From: Diaporthe sp. PMI_573
Lineage: Eukaryota > Ascomycota > Sordariomycetes > Diaporthales > Diaporthaceae
Assembly (NCBI GenBank): GCA_021399435.1
Contig: JAJTUP010000006.1
Coordinates: forward strand, 682,001-746,000
DNA: 64,000 nucleotides
Direction of reading: 5' to 3'
A program made the position numbers and the translations under genes. How positions within the stretch are numbered: position 1 is the stretch's first letter; every line of letters starts with the position of its first letter. Below the pieces are notes generated by a model. It ran no database searches. It saw nothing but the letters and a program-made list of their open reading frames with translations, and was not told the origin of the DNA. This document shows positions 31,516 to 42,967 of the stretch, piece by piece.

Positions 31516-32571
31516 AGTGACGTTTTTGAATTGCGTTCTGGATTTTTGAGCCAGCAAGCCTGGAGCTCAAATTGGGGAGAAGGGTAAAATGTATTAATTA
31601 CCAAGCACTGAGAATCTTCAAGAGACGATCGTCAATCAAATGAGAAAGATTAAAGTTGTCTGAACAGCAGACTGATCAAATGAGTGCTTCATCGTGACGA
31701 TCGAGCCTGGCTATATATCGGTCCAATCCAAGACGTCATTCCAGGTCTGATGGAACAGCGAGGCTGCGCGTTAGTCAAGCCGGACTGGAATGCTGAATCT
31801 TAGTAACCTTTTGTAGGGTGTGGAGATAACTGGACGAACGTTATCCCAACGCATCTTATCTCCGATACCACTGCACATCTGTGGTCGCGAGTTCGCGTTT
31901 ATGTTCAAATAGCCGACTTAGAACCGCACATCTTCGTCCGGCCGGAAAAGGGGTACAGTGTGAAGTGAACCATAATTTTGCTGCAACAGTCATGAAGTGA
32001 TGGCAAGTCCACTCCCAATGATCGGATCACCTACGTGCCTTTTACGATTCACGATTATACACTTACCATTCTCCAAACACCCACTGTCTTGCCTTGCTGC
32101 GCATACACAACCACAATTCTCAAGGCCTGGTTCGACGCCATGTAGAAAATGATTATCCATCGATATTGGCAAAAGTCAAGTACAATGAGCGGGAACGAGA
32201 ACCGCAAGTGGTATCTAAGTTTTTACCAAAACCATTCCCACGCCGCACGCATCAAAACAAGAGTCCATCCCAGACATAGGTGCGAGCGAGGCAAAGGGGG
32301 GGTAGTACAAGACTCGCTGGCCGGACTTGTCCCCTGTCCCCGCGAAAGGACCGCACGCAAGACGCCCTGAAAATGCTAGACCTCCTTCCACACCTCACCC
32401 ACTTGAGAAGCATCCTGCTTACAAGGAATGGCTCTAAACAAAATCCCTTCAGAGCTCCCAGAACGATCGTGGCTCGCCTGGTGGCCCGTAGATGCCCGCA
32501 CACGACTGAGGTCTGACACGGGCACGCATGCTTCCATGATGACGACGGCTTGGGCTCAATTTGTGCAGAAC
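31516..32571. other. intergenic, 1.05 kb
   Basis: SDR promoter and 3' flank of the TOG gene. No supportable open frame. Confidence 0.5.
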
Positions 32572-35537
32572 CTACTGCTTGGCAAGCCCTTGCTTAGCCT
32601 GAAACGGGACAACATATTAGTACTTAATACCTCAATTTCCATATACGGGAGTGTCAGACGTACCTTCATCTGCTCAATCCTTGCTTTCAATTGGCTGGTA
32701 ACCTCGGCAGCCCTCTTCCAGCTTTCAGCACCGTTGCCGTTGCTTCCAGCGGCACCACTACCACCGGCGGAGGAATGCTCGCCCGAGTAGACGTCTCTCC
32801 TGTAGCCCCTAGCGGGAGATGCTCGTCCACTGCTAGCTGAGCTTGCTCCATTGCCATTGTTGTATCTCCCAAGCTCGGGGCTGAGGGCCTTGTGCCTTGC
32901 GTAGGGCGGAGGAGCGTCGGGACCAAATCCATTCTCCTTCTCCTCGGACAGGTTGCTAGCATATGAAGTGCGATTCCTAGACGCTGTGCTTGCTGCCCTA
33001 TGCAAGCCACCCCCAAAGCTGCCCTCTCTGTCCCGGAAACCGCCGCCCATTTCCTCATGTACTGGGCTGGCACTGCTGAGGGTGGGGCTCAACATGTCAT
33101 CACGCTGCATACCGAGCTGCTCAGACTTACTGAGAGCTCGCTTCAGTCGGTCAAGTTCCCTTCGCAGGCGCTCATTCGTGCTCTCCGCCGCTTCCGCATC
33201 GCTGCGAGCGCGCACAAGCTGCGTCTCCTTTGCCTTGATGCTCAGAACATCTCGAGTGTGATCTTCAATTAGCTGGGCATTCTGATTCTTCAGTTCCTGA
33301 ATCTCGGACATCAGCTTGGACCGGTCATGGCGGGCCTCGTCAGCCTGGCGCAGCAGGGCATCATTGGCGGCCCTGAGCTCTTCCAGTTCTGCACGCTCCA
33401 TCGCAGTGAGGCCAGAGACGGCGGGGGCAGGTTCGGCGGCGGGAGCCATGGCTGCTGGCGCTGCTGCCGGTTTAGCTAGAGAGCGGCCAGCGAGACCACC
33501 GCGGCCCAGTCCAAGTCGTTGCCGAGGAGGAGAGGCGACTGGTGCTGGCTCCTCCTCGTACTCGTCTTCTTCTGGCGGCGGGGGCGCTGCGGCCACAGGT
33601 CGGCGCGGTGACGCCAGGCCACTGGGCCCTGCGAGTGTTCTCTTCTGAGGTGCTTTGAGACCTCCAAGTCCAGAGGATTTCGGCACCCCAAGCTTGGTGC
33701 CCGCTGGTTTCGCCGTCGGCGGTGGTGCTAATGGGGGAGACTCGGCTCGCGGCGGTGCCGCTGCAGGCGCAGCTTTCTTTCCGCCGGCGGGAACCTTCCT
33801 GACAACCTTCTTGGGAGGGCCTGGTGGGGGCTTAGCTGCCGGCGGTGGCGCTTTCGGCTTTTCCTTCGCCTTGACTTCCGCTGTCTCAAAGTACTCCTTG
33901 ATTTTGCTCTTCCGTATGTCATCAAGACCCTCCATGTGGGGGTTCATTGCCCGCTCGCCAATGATCTTCATGATGGTGCCCAATATCTCGGCACCACCAT
34001 CACGAAGCGCAGGGCTAGACTCTGCGAGGAGCTTCTTTGCAGCCTCGACAATCTGCCCGATTTCTTGTTTGCTTGGCACGTCTCTTGTCGTCCGCAGGCA
34101 TCGTACAAGGAACTTCATGGTGCCTTCCTTGACCTGGGGGTTCTTGTTGACCAGGTAAGCCAGGATATCTTCGAAGCATTCCGTCAGGCCTGTCGCCGCA
34201 AAGACCTGATCGAGTGCTGCGCCGAGAGCATCCTGGACGGTGGCTTTCTTCTCCTTGAGGCGGTCCATGATGGGCTGCATGACGACGGATCGGTACTTTC
34301 CGTAGCCCTTCCGCAATCCCTTGGCTAGGAGCTCAATGCACTGCGCTGCCTGTGTGACAACAGCAATGTTCGCATCCTTCATACATTTCGCCAGTGACCT
34401 GTTGACCTCGTTGAAATCTCCGTCCTTGATTCTTGGCACGTTCACAAGTGCGTACAACGCCTCGACGGCTTCCTTGCGGTCTTTCCATTTCGATGAGCCC
34501 AGCAAGTCGTAAAAGTTTCCAGGTATGCCCTTGAGGACGTCCTGTGGCTCTGCTAGGTCAAACGCGTCGATCTCCTCGGGTTCCTCGGGCTCCTCTTCCT
34601 CGCCGCCCTCGTCCCCTGCCCCGGCGGCCGGAGCCTTTTCTTTTGCAGCTTGTTGAGTCCGCAACAACCGTTCTTGCTTCGGAGCGCCTTCGGCCTTGAT
34701 TTTTTCGAACTGCGTTTCCAAGTCTGTCTGCTGAGTTGGTTTCAGGTCGCCCCAGAACATGGGCTTCATAGCCTCCCGCAGCCACCTGTAGAATTCCACT
34801 GCCAGGTTGGTCGCTTCAGCTCGCACATTTTTGTCAGCAGCACCGAAAGCCTTGGGTAGAACTTTGAGGACAGGCTTAGGGTCGGCGAGCTTGCAGCCGT
34901 AGCTGTGGAAGATGGCGGTCAAGGCATTCAGCGCGGCGGCAACAGTTTTTGGTTGCTTAGCTGAGAGAACGGGCAGGATGTCCTCGATGACAGGGTTCGG
35001 CACGTCGACCTCGCAAAGGAGAAGCAGGACCTCGATGGACGACGCCTTTGTTGCCGCTCGGGTGGACGGGAGACCCTTCTCACAGATGGGTGTGACTGTG
35101 ACGCCTCTTGACCTCGTGCCATGCTCCTTGCCACCGAACTTCAGAAATGCGCAGTAAGCTGCCATGCCATCTTGTTGTGCTGCCACGTTGCTGTCGGCGA
35201 CGGCGCCTTTCCATAAGGAAGGGTCTCGCAGAAACGGCTGGAAGGCGGCATCGTACTCGTCGGCGCTGACCTCGAACTGCTTGGTGGCTTCTTCGTACGC
35301 TCCTTTTCGGACTTTCCAGATCTACAGCCAGGCGAGGTGCGATTAGCATCCAGTCTTTGTCCGACCACTGGCCACCCCCCGAAGGCGAAGGGTCCCGAAG
35401 GGTGATTCCCCCCCCCCTGCCTCGCCCTTATTGTACCCATGTGGACGAAACGGGGTGGGATCGCGTGTCCCACGTACCTTATGGACCCAGCGATCTGTAA
35501 TGGGCAGAGAGCTGTAATCCTCCTCTGCGTCAGCCAT
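32572..35537 (-). CDS. XMAP215/Stu2/Alp14-family microtubule polymerase (TOG protein)
   Basis: A 914-residue microtubule plus-end and spindle-pole protein that binds tubulin through TOG domains and speeds growth. Exons are 35537-35478 (20 codons), 35321-32664 and a 27-bp last exon 32598-32572 (8 codons plus stop), with introns of 156 and 65 bp, both phase 0. TOG1 spans about residues 5-240 (opening at LPITDRWVHKIWKVRKGAYEEA) and TOG2 about 280-510 (WKDRKEAVEALYALV...). A Pro/Ala/Lys/Ser-rich basic linker follows (about 510-680), then a heptad coiled coil (ELEELRAANDALLRQADEA...), and a Ser/Gly-rich tail ending in a second short coiled segment. Two TOG domains plus a coiled coil match the dimeric fungal form. 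The protein is nuclear/cytoplasmic, acting in mitosis and hyphal transport. Confidence 0.93.
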
Positions 35538-37091
35538 GATGGATGGCAGCGGACCGGCGGGAGTGTTTCCAGGATTCGGATTAAGAGTTTGTGGTGAGCC
35601 GGGGGTGTTCGGTAAGTAGGCTTCGGGGCCGTCGCGATCGTTGAGACCGGTGAAAGCTCGGACTACGCGACGTGTTAGCTTGTGGACCGACGACCGAATC
35701 TTTCGGCGCATGATGTTGGCGATGGGTCAAGCAAAGCATGACAGCTGCTCTCCCGCGATGGCCGGCGTGGCACTGTCGGCTTGGGGGGCGTACCAGATGA
35801 TCGCAAACAGCAAGCAGCGCCTGGGTGCTTGAAAGATCAGGCAGGTGGACTTTGGGGAATGACGCGGGCGCCAGACAGGGGAGCGTGCTTTGTTCGCGTG
35901 TCTCGGGGGATGGTGTGAAGCTGTCGTCGTTGTTCTGTGTGCGTTGCAAACGGCCGTCTTTGGCGTCGATTTGTTTTGGCGCGAGTTGCTGTCGTCAAAA
36001 AGCTTGGACGTCGACGGGCAGGGCAGCAAGGCAAGTTCAATGGTGCCGTTTCCCTTGCTTGGCCTTGAATTTGATGGAGCGACGACCGGGGGGCCACGGT
36101 GCCAGGTGCCAGGCCAAGCCAGGGGGTAAAAGGATGGGATGCGGTTGTGAGTGGCCGTCGGCAAGTGCCACGCTCCCAGGGCTGCCAGGGCAACAATCGA
36201 TCCGCTGTCCAGATGTTTTTCCTGCCGTCCAGAGGGGCAGACAGGGTTCTAGCTATTGCCGGCAGGGCAGCAGGGGAGGGCAGAGTTGGGAAGTGGGACG
36301 ATCTCTTCTGAGCTGAGCCTGTTGGGCAGCGAAGTCGGTATATGTACAGCCACCAGCGCAGCAACGGGAGCGTGTTGGGCCAACCTGAGCAGAGCGAGGA
36401 AAAGCGAGTTCTCGTTATGTGTGTGCATGTTCTGGATGAAGCGGCCAAAATGCAAACAATGCACCCATCAGTCTTGCGAAATGACATCCCTCTAGGCTGC
36501 ATGGGAGTTACCTATGGTGCTAACCTGGGTCAGGTAGTAGCAGGTACATGCGGGAAAACAAAGAGGGTAGCCCATAAGGACGCAACATGGATGTCACATG
36601 TACTTCCCAAAGTGCCAATCCCACCACCTTGTCCAATACAGCAACGCCTTATCCTTAGCGTGACGTGTTCGCGCCTGTCCAAAAGACCACTGACATTTGA
36701 GTTGACTCAGTCGTTCGCCCCCAATCTCATTTCTCTGTGCTGCACTGCCGCCGAGATCCAATGTCGCTGCCCAATGAGGAGCCCCTCGCATTACCGGGGG
36801 AACAGTGACGTAGCTGCCGCCCAACTGCCTCCCATCGTACTTGTCCTGTGGTGACATGTCCATGCCTCGAGGTTTTCTGCTCCAGCTCCCGGTAGAAGTC
36901 GCAGTGTCATCTAATGCGAAGCCACGACCGTCTTGTTTCACAACACTTTGTGATGCTATTGGATGGCTATGTGTAGCGATGGCTAAAGGGACAGATGCTG
37001 AGGTATTGGCATGTCACAGATCCAACATCGACTTGAGTGATGCTGAGGACGACCACGCCCCATTTTCGATAACAAAAGAACTTTTTCCCCC
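35538..37091. other. intergenic, 1.55 kb
   Basis: Upstream region of the TOG gene and 3' flank of the second P450. Open frames such as 36342-36854 plus and 35837-36502 minus overlap each other and show no motif. A C9 run lies just inside the first TOG intron (near 35410). Confidence 0.55.
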
Positions 37092-39015
37092 CTAATACTG
37101 CGCATCCTGCAACTTAACAAAACAGTATCGAGGCTGCCTGACATTGAGCTCGATACTTTCGAATGAGCTCAAGGGTGCATCGAGACTTTCGAACTCAAAG
37201 TTCCAAACAAACAGGGTAGTCAGAATCCTCAGTTGCAGATATCCCAGCCTCTTCCCGAAGCACTGCCTTGGTCCCAGCCCAAAACTCAACAGAGGGCCAG
37301 CCTGTGGGTCATGCGTTACCTCTTCCTCCTCATCCACCGTAAGCCACCTCTCGGGCTTGAACAGATGGATGTCGTCAGGTGCCCAATCCCTGTCCCACTT
37401 CTTCGCCTGGCTTCCATCGGACCGTAAGTGCTCCTGTAATGGCAAGGCGGGCGTATGCAGGCTTGGCCCCAAGGAGGACATGAAGACCACCGTTCCCTTG
37501 GGCACCGGGTGGCCCAGCACAACAGTGTCAGTCAGGGCCTCGCGGTCTATCAGACCAAACGGGGGCTGCAACCGTAGGACTTCGTCGATGACCGCGAGTA
37601 GGTAAGGGGTCTTTGCCTGCAAGATTTCTTTCGCAGTTGGCTGCCGGCCTTTTTCGAAAGCTGTGGTGTGAGCGGCGCGCAAGGCTGTGCGGAGTTTCCC
37701 CTGAACCTCCGGGTTTTGAGACAGGTACTTTACTATCCAGCAAGATGTGTTCGCAGTGGTCTCCTGCCCAGCTAGATAATATCCTACCATCTGACTGCAC
37801 TTTTAGTAGGGAGCACGGTGAAAGCTATCAATTTAACATACCTCGTCATAGATCCTTTGGCTATAAAACTCCGGCTTCCTCCCCTCTTTGATAGCGAGCT
37901 GCTTCTCTTGCGCCACCAAATGGTCCAAAGCTGACGTCAAGTTCTTGTCATCATCATCAAGACGTGCTATCGACTTCTGGATCTCTTTTGTCTCGAAATC
38001 CCGGAGGACTTTGAAGTCGTGGCGCAGTTCACTGTTGGTGAGCATTGTGGAATAATGTGCCAGGAAGGGCGATGCAGCCTTGGTCAAGTCTCCTTGGTGG
38101 TCGGATATTCTGCGGAGTGCCTTCACATATGGTAGCGGGGATAATTTCGGAAAGGTGGTGGCATCGTGTTCGTCGGGAGCCATTTTCAGATCAGGACCGA
38201 GCGACTTCAAATACAGCTGCTGCTGCTTCACTGTGCTCATGTCCTCGTTTAGGGCAAAGGCCGCGCCAGTGATTGTATCAGACAAGGTACCAAAGACGTC
38301 ATCCAGTACGTCGAATGGCCTTCCCCGGGCTTTTGCGAGCTTGAACTTCCACAGGTCGATCAGGTTGGTTGATTTGGCATAGACTTGCGGGGCAGAGACC
38401 TGCATCGAGGTTAGACCAACGTCGTATGGGATCAGAGGGAAACAAGCACAGAAGGCATTGAGGGAAAGGCTACATAGAGGGAGATTAAACTGTCTAGGAA
38501 GGGAATAGATGTCTTACGCTTTCCAAGAACGAAGGTGACATGAGGCCTTTGATGAGCGTCTTGTTCCTTTTGTATTTTGGATCTTCCGAAGTGAGTGCGA
38601 GATGAAATTCGGGAAATGTGTCTGCGAAAAGAGATTTGTCTCTCTGGCTGCGTCCAAACTCCTTGGTCCTGCGGGTCATGATGTCCTGGGCCTCTCTGAA
38701 ATCCGCCAATACCAATGTTGGCCGAGCCAACGGTGCCGACCAGAATTGCCAGAGAGGCCAGCCATTTCGATGGGCCTGCTGCGCAAACCAGTCGGTAAAG
38801 CGGTCGTTGTTGGCTTTTCGGAATGCCAACATCTGCAGTACGCTGCCAGATAGGCTTCGTGCTGCATTCTCATCATATGGAATGCCCGGGATGGGTTTGG
38901 GTAATGCCCATCGGTATAAGAGTAGTAAGAAAACACCTGTGATCAGGAGAGAAAGAGCCCAGTGCTCTAGAGGCAGGCTGAAGTAAGATGTACTTAGCTC
39001 CGAGGTCGACATCAT
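37092..39015 (-). CDS. cytochrome P450 monooxygenase
   Basis: A 584-residue P450 from exons 39015-38518, 38399-37842 and 37790-37092 (introns 118 and 51 bp, both phase 0; the last acceptor is ...GTCAG directly before an ATG codon). An N-terminal anchor (WALSLLITGVFLLLLYRWAL, about residues 18-37) is followed by PKPIPGIPYDENAA. The I-helix is LAGQETTANT near residue 359, the K-helix ExxR is EVLR, KPERW is present, and the heme loop is SFGLGPRQCFGKRLG with the Cys ligand. It is somewhat longer than average because of an insertion before the heme loop (about GQAKKWDRDW). It differs clearly from the P450 at 28.5 kb, so the two are not a recent duplicate. The substrate is unknown. Confidence 0.92.
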
Positions 39016-39600
39016 GGGCTCTAGTCACTACAAGGATTTATTGAATTGCGAATGTGAAAACAAATAAACAGTTCTATAATCATTCGTGGGCTCGTAAATA
39101 TATATCCTTAAGACCACAGATTTATCATCACGCGGATGAAGGGCGCAAAAAGGGCGCAATCAATTGATCGGACTCAGATAAGTCCCCGGCTTCCGCTCAG
39201 CATGTTCCAGTGTTACAATCTCAACTACGTCGTGGAGGGGCCCGTGTGGTGCATTGTAGCAAGGAGCGCAAGGGCGTGGGCCTACATATGTAATTAGAAT
39301 TTGAGTTTATCCCTCCTCCACCACGATTCAAACGAGCTGGTCCCAGGAAATATACCTTCACCCTGACGCATATGCACGTACATAATATACAAAACATGTA
39401 ATTTAGTCTTGGCTTGGGACAGCAGTGGTCCCGTCCCGTTTGGTTCCTGTGCTCAACATATGTCCGTCGTCTTGGAGCTTAGGCATGAGCGAAAGAGTGC
39501 ATACAGTTTTCGCTCAACTTGTGCAGGTGCAGCGTCATGCCCACTGATCAGTGCCAAGAACCCCTCCTGAGCCTCGAGACATAATCCCAAGTCAACGAAA
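39016..39600. other. intergenic
   Basis: Promoter of the second P450. Nothing recognised before the WD40 relic. Confidence 0.5.
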
Positions 39601-39648
39601 TCATCAACTATCCATTCGACTGAACACTCCAACTCGAACGTGATCTTA

Positions 39649-40140
39649 CACGGTCAAGAAATACGAAGGGCTTCTCGACATGCAATGGCCGCACTGCATT
39701 CGCGGCAGCCGTGTCGGAGACCCGTCACTTGCGTGGCCTTCATTCCCATGTTCTCGTCATTGGGACCTGGCTCGGAGGATGCGACCATCAAGATCCGGGA
39801 CTGGGAATTAGGGGACCTTGAAAAGACGGTCAAAGTTCATATCAAAGCCACGCAGGATCTCGACTTCGGGGACTAAGAGCGGAATTACTACTGCTAGGCT
39901 GCTCCGGCGACCTGGCGATCAAGCTGTGTGTGGGCTCCACTAGACGGAGACAAGAGCACTCAAACATTGGCTGGCCACAGTCACAGTGTGTCTGCTGTGT
40001 GTGTCTGCTGTGTGTGTCTGCTGTGTGTGTCTGCTGTCAGGCCTATTCCCTCAGGCGGCGCTGGGTCTACTGCATCCCGCGACCTTCAGGAACACGTCAA
40101 GGAGCAACAACACGATCTCAAGCTATGGACCAGGGATAGA
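39649..40140 (+). pseudogene. decayed LIS1/PAC1 (nudF) WD40 protein
   Basis: The plus strand carries ordered but frame-broken pieces of the dynein regulator LIS1/PAC1. From left to right: [13 protein letters not shown] (39650-39688), which resembles the segment after the LisH domain; then, in another frame, [36 protein letters not shown] and a stop at 39874; then GCSGDLAIKL in a third frame; then APLDGDKSTQTLAGHSHSVSAV and PIPSGGAGSTASRD, which match the next WD40 blades. The coiled-coil region between the LisH segment and the first blade is deleted, and the later blades are missing or too decayed to read. At least three frame changes are present, so no functional protein is possible. A functional copy should exist elsewhere in the genome. 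Confidence 0.83.
39987..40036. repeat. 13-bp tandem repeat (TGTGTGTCTGCTG) in the LIS1 relic
   Basis: One 11-bp partial unit at 39987-39997 and three exact 13-bp units at 39998-40036. It starts exactly at the SVSAV codons of the WD40 relic. The extra three units total 39 bp, so the frame on both sides remains the same although the unit is not a multiple of three. Confidence 0.92.
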
Positions 40141-40374
40141 CTTTATCCCAGGACAGGCAAAAGTAGTAGGCAAGTGGAAAGGGTGTCGTCTCTGAGCAAG
40201 GGCGGGCTTGATTATAGGGAGCTCATGACTTCAGGAACCAGACTGGCCTACTTGCGATGCAAGAAACAGGACCTTGCTCACAAGGAAAGCTCACTAGGGA
40301 CCATTGGCAGGGGAGCACATTGTAGATTGGATCTGCCCACACATGCAATTACATTGGCAGACTCCGGTGTCCGT

Positions 40375-41559
40375 TCATGTCGTGATAGCCCGCATGAAAC
40401 CCTGGCTCTCGCTACCCTCCACGACCTTGGCGATGGGCGTAAGGTGCGCCTCCTCGTCGTCACCCTGCAGATTCCGCACGTAGGCCTGGGCCACCTTGAG
40501 CCATGCCGCCTTTTCTGCCTTGCTGGCTCCGGCACCCTGCCAGACCCAAATAGTCTTTCCGGCGTCGTCGAGGATGAAGACATCGTTGCCGTCCAGGTCG
40601 GACTGCGAGATGGAAGGGCCCTCCTTCACCTGGCCGAAGCTCAGCTGTCCTGACTCGTCGCTCAGCTTGAACAGCTTCTTCTGCCTGCGGCCCTCGGCAT
40701 ATCTCGCGAAGGGGCGAGGGCGGTGATATTCCTCCGCAGCGGGGGCGGCGTCCTTGTCGCCGCCGAGCATGTCCACCACCAGCCTCGACCGCGACTCGGT
40801 CTGCGAGAGGACCTCGACGTCGACGTGCTTGGCGATGGTCATGTCGTGAACGACCTGCGCCGCCTTGGCCTTCTCCATGGGGCTGCAGTTCTTGCCCTGC
40901 CACACCCAGATCTTGTCGCCCTTGTCGAGAACAAAGACGTCGTCCTCGTCCAGGCTCTCCCACGTGGGCGCCACCTCGTGCACGACGACCGAGTCGCGCT
41001 TGGCCCCGGGGACCTTGAACACGCGCAGCAGCGTGGTGACCTCCTCCTTGGGCTCCTCCTCGACGTGCGTGAACCCGGAGCGCACGCCGCCCGAGCGGAT
41101 CTGCAGCCGCAGGAACAGCTCCATGAAGGCGTCCGAGGGCGCCGCCTGCACCTCACGGTGCTGCGTCGCCTTGCCGTGCAGGAACTCGTCGAGCTCGACC
41201 GTCTTGTACGCGGCCGTGCCGGCCTCGTCCTGCGATGTGTGCGTGCCGAGCCAGAAGAAGATGTCGTGGCCTAGGTGCTCGTTCTCGCCTTCGCCAACCT
41301 TGTACGTGTACAGGACGATGAAACTGTCACCGTCAAGGAATTGGCCATACTTCTCCTTCGGCCACGGAACGACCTCGAAGTTCTCGATGCGCCAGATGTA
41401 CAGCCCGGCAGAGACACCTACGTTGCCGTCATTCCAGGCCGGCTCTGTGGTTGCGCTCTTGTACTTGACCTGGTGGTCGATCTCGCTGCCGATGAGCTCG
41501 ACATTGCTGTCCTTGATGTCGTACTCTTTGGGGTGAACGAGGCCTTCGTGTGGAGCCAT
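40375..41559 (-). CDS. gelsolin/severin-family actin-binding protein
   Basis: A 394-residue intronless cytosolic protein with three gelsolin-type repeats, the size of severin/fragmin, proteins that sever and cap actin filaments in a calcium-dependent way. Repeat 1 is at about residues 48-150 (GLYIWRIENFEVVPWPKEKYGQFLDGDSFIVLYTY...DIFFWLGTHTSQDEAGTAAYKTVELDEFL). Repeat 2 is at about 175-270 (TTLLRVFKV...LDEDDVFVLDKGDKIWVWQGKNCSPMEKAKAAQVV). Repeat 3 is at about 300-385 (KLFKLSDESG...LDGNDVFILDDAGKTIWVWQG). Each has the hydrophobic core and the (F/W)-W/VWQG strand. No villin headpiece is present. The actin role is family knowledge; activity in fungi is little studied. Confidence 0.93.
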   Translation of the reverse strand: MAPHEGLVHPKEYDIKDSNVELIGSEIDHQVKYKSATTEPAWNDGNVGVSAGLYIWRIENFEVVPWPKEKYGQFLDGDSFIVLYTYKVGEGENEHLGHDIFFWLGTHTSQDEAGTAAYKTVELDEFLHGKATQHREVQAAPSDAFMELFLRLQIRSGGVRSGFTHVEEEPKEEVTTLLRVFKVPGAKRDSVVVHEVAPTWESLDEDDVFVLDKGDKIWVWQGKNCSPMEKAKAAQVVHDMTIAKHVDVEVLSQTESRSRLVVDMLGGDKDAAPAAEEYHRPRPFARYAEGRRQKKLFKLSDESGQLSFGQVKEGPSISQSDLDGNDVFILDDAGKTIWVWQGAGASKAEKAAWLKVAQAYVRNLQGDDEEAHLTPIAKVVEGSESQGFMRAITT

Positions 41560-42967
41560 CTTGGTGGAATGTAGAATGCTGATAATTATGCTGAGGTATT
41601 GATAACTTTGGACTGAGATGGGAGGTGAGGTTTGTGAGGGTTCTGTTGGTAGGAATGACGGTCAAGAAGAAGCTTTCTATCTTATACGCACCTGCATACG
41701 AGCTGAGGTTGAAACAGGCCTCCAGCTCCCTGGCCAGAAAGGACGTCATGTCTCAGGGGATTCAGGGTCCTCTTGTGGGGAATGCGGGGGCCGTGAATGA
41801 GCTTCCACACGCCTCATTGGGCAGCCCACTGAGGCTCAGTGCCAAGATGCTGAGCCGCCCTGACAGCGGTGATCGGATGGATTGCGCATGTGTGGGTCTA
41901 TTTCCAGTAGATCTGGACAAGCCGGTCGCACAGACATCTGTCCATAATCAGCCCCAAGAGTCCGAGCAAGAACTAACTTAGCACGATATGGGCTGACGTG
42001 ATTGGAGAATCTTGCACACCATCAAACACTCTTTGCAACGAAAGAAGCTCCAATTTGTCTTGCGTTCAAGGCCTCCATGCTATGTCGAATTCCAGAGTGC
42101 CAGACAGTAGTGTCAACTTAACAGAACAGCTCTACTTTCATCGTTGGAACAGGGCCATTCAATATATTGCTCATTTTGCGATGTGCAGCTTCTCACCGTT
42201 TGGTGTGGCTTCACTAAGGCCTTTACATGAAGATTGATACCTACCTACTTACCAACCGGAATGGACTGCCACTTCTTGATTCATGGCGCTGTTCTTGTGC
42301 TCAGATTAATTTACTAATTTCTGCGCAAGGAACGACAAACCTGTGACCGTTGAAATTTCATTGTGTAATCAGAGCGATAGAATCATTGACCATTTGCTTC
42401 CTTGCAAGCCCTGAAAGACAAAGAGAAATTTCAGGCAGAGGTCCTGGTCAGGAGCACTTGAGGACAAAGCACAAAGTTCCGTCCTGTAACGTAACCAAGA
42501 TACCGTGATTCTTTATCCGGAACAACCCAATTGCCAACACTGTTCTGTCGTGTAACAATGGGCTTCTATAGTTCAGGAAATACTCGTAGAGAGGAATCAA
42601 GTTTACAGTTCGCCTATGGCGAGGAACCTTGTGGGATTTTAGACACGACCATGTGATCTACATTTGCGTCATCACGACCTCGGGAACTTGGCATTGAGTC
42701 CAACTGGCAATTCCGGACTTGTAACATTAAAGGGCTGCTTACTCTCTATTATTCATATCCTAACTGCGCACTTAAGCTTATGCGACGGAATGAAAGAACA
42801 CCATAGTGCATTGTTTGAGTCATAAAGAACCAGAGAGCCCCGGAACAATCAACAATAGCCCCAAAGGATATAAAATATCCTCAAGGCTAGCACAGTGTAC
42901 AACCCCTTTATCAACCAACACATCAACCAACAGGTTATTGTAAGAGTCAATATCCAAAACGTCCACG
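41560..42967. other. intergenic, 1.4 kb
   Basis: Divergent region between the gelsolin and RING genes, AT-rich to the right. No supportable gene; the proximal 200 bases before 42968 are CAAC-rich as in fungal leaders. Confidence 0.55.
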
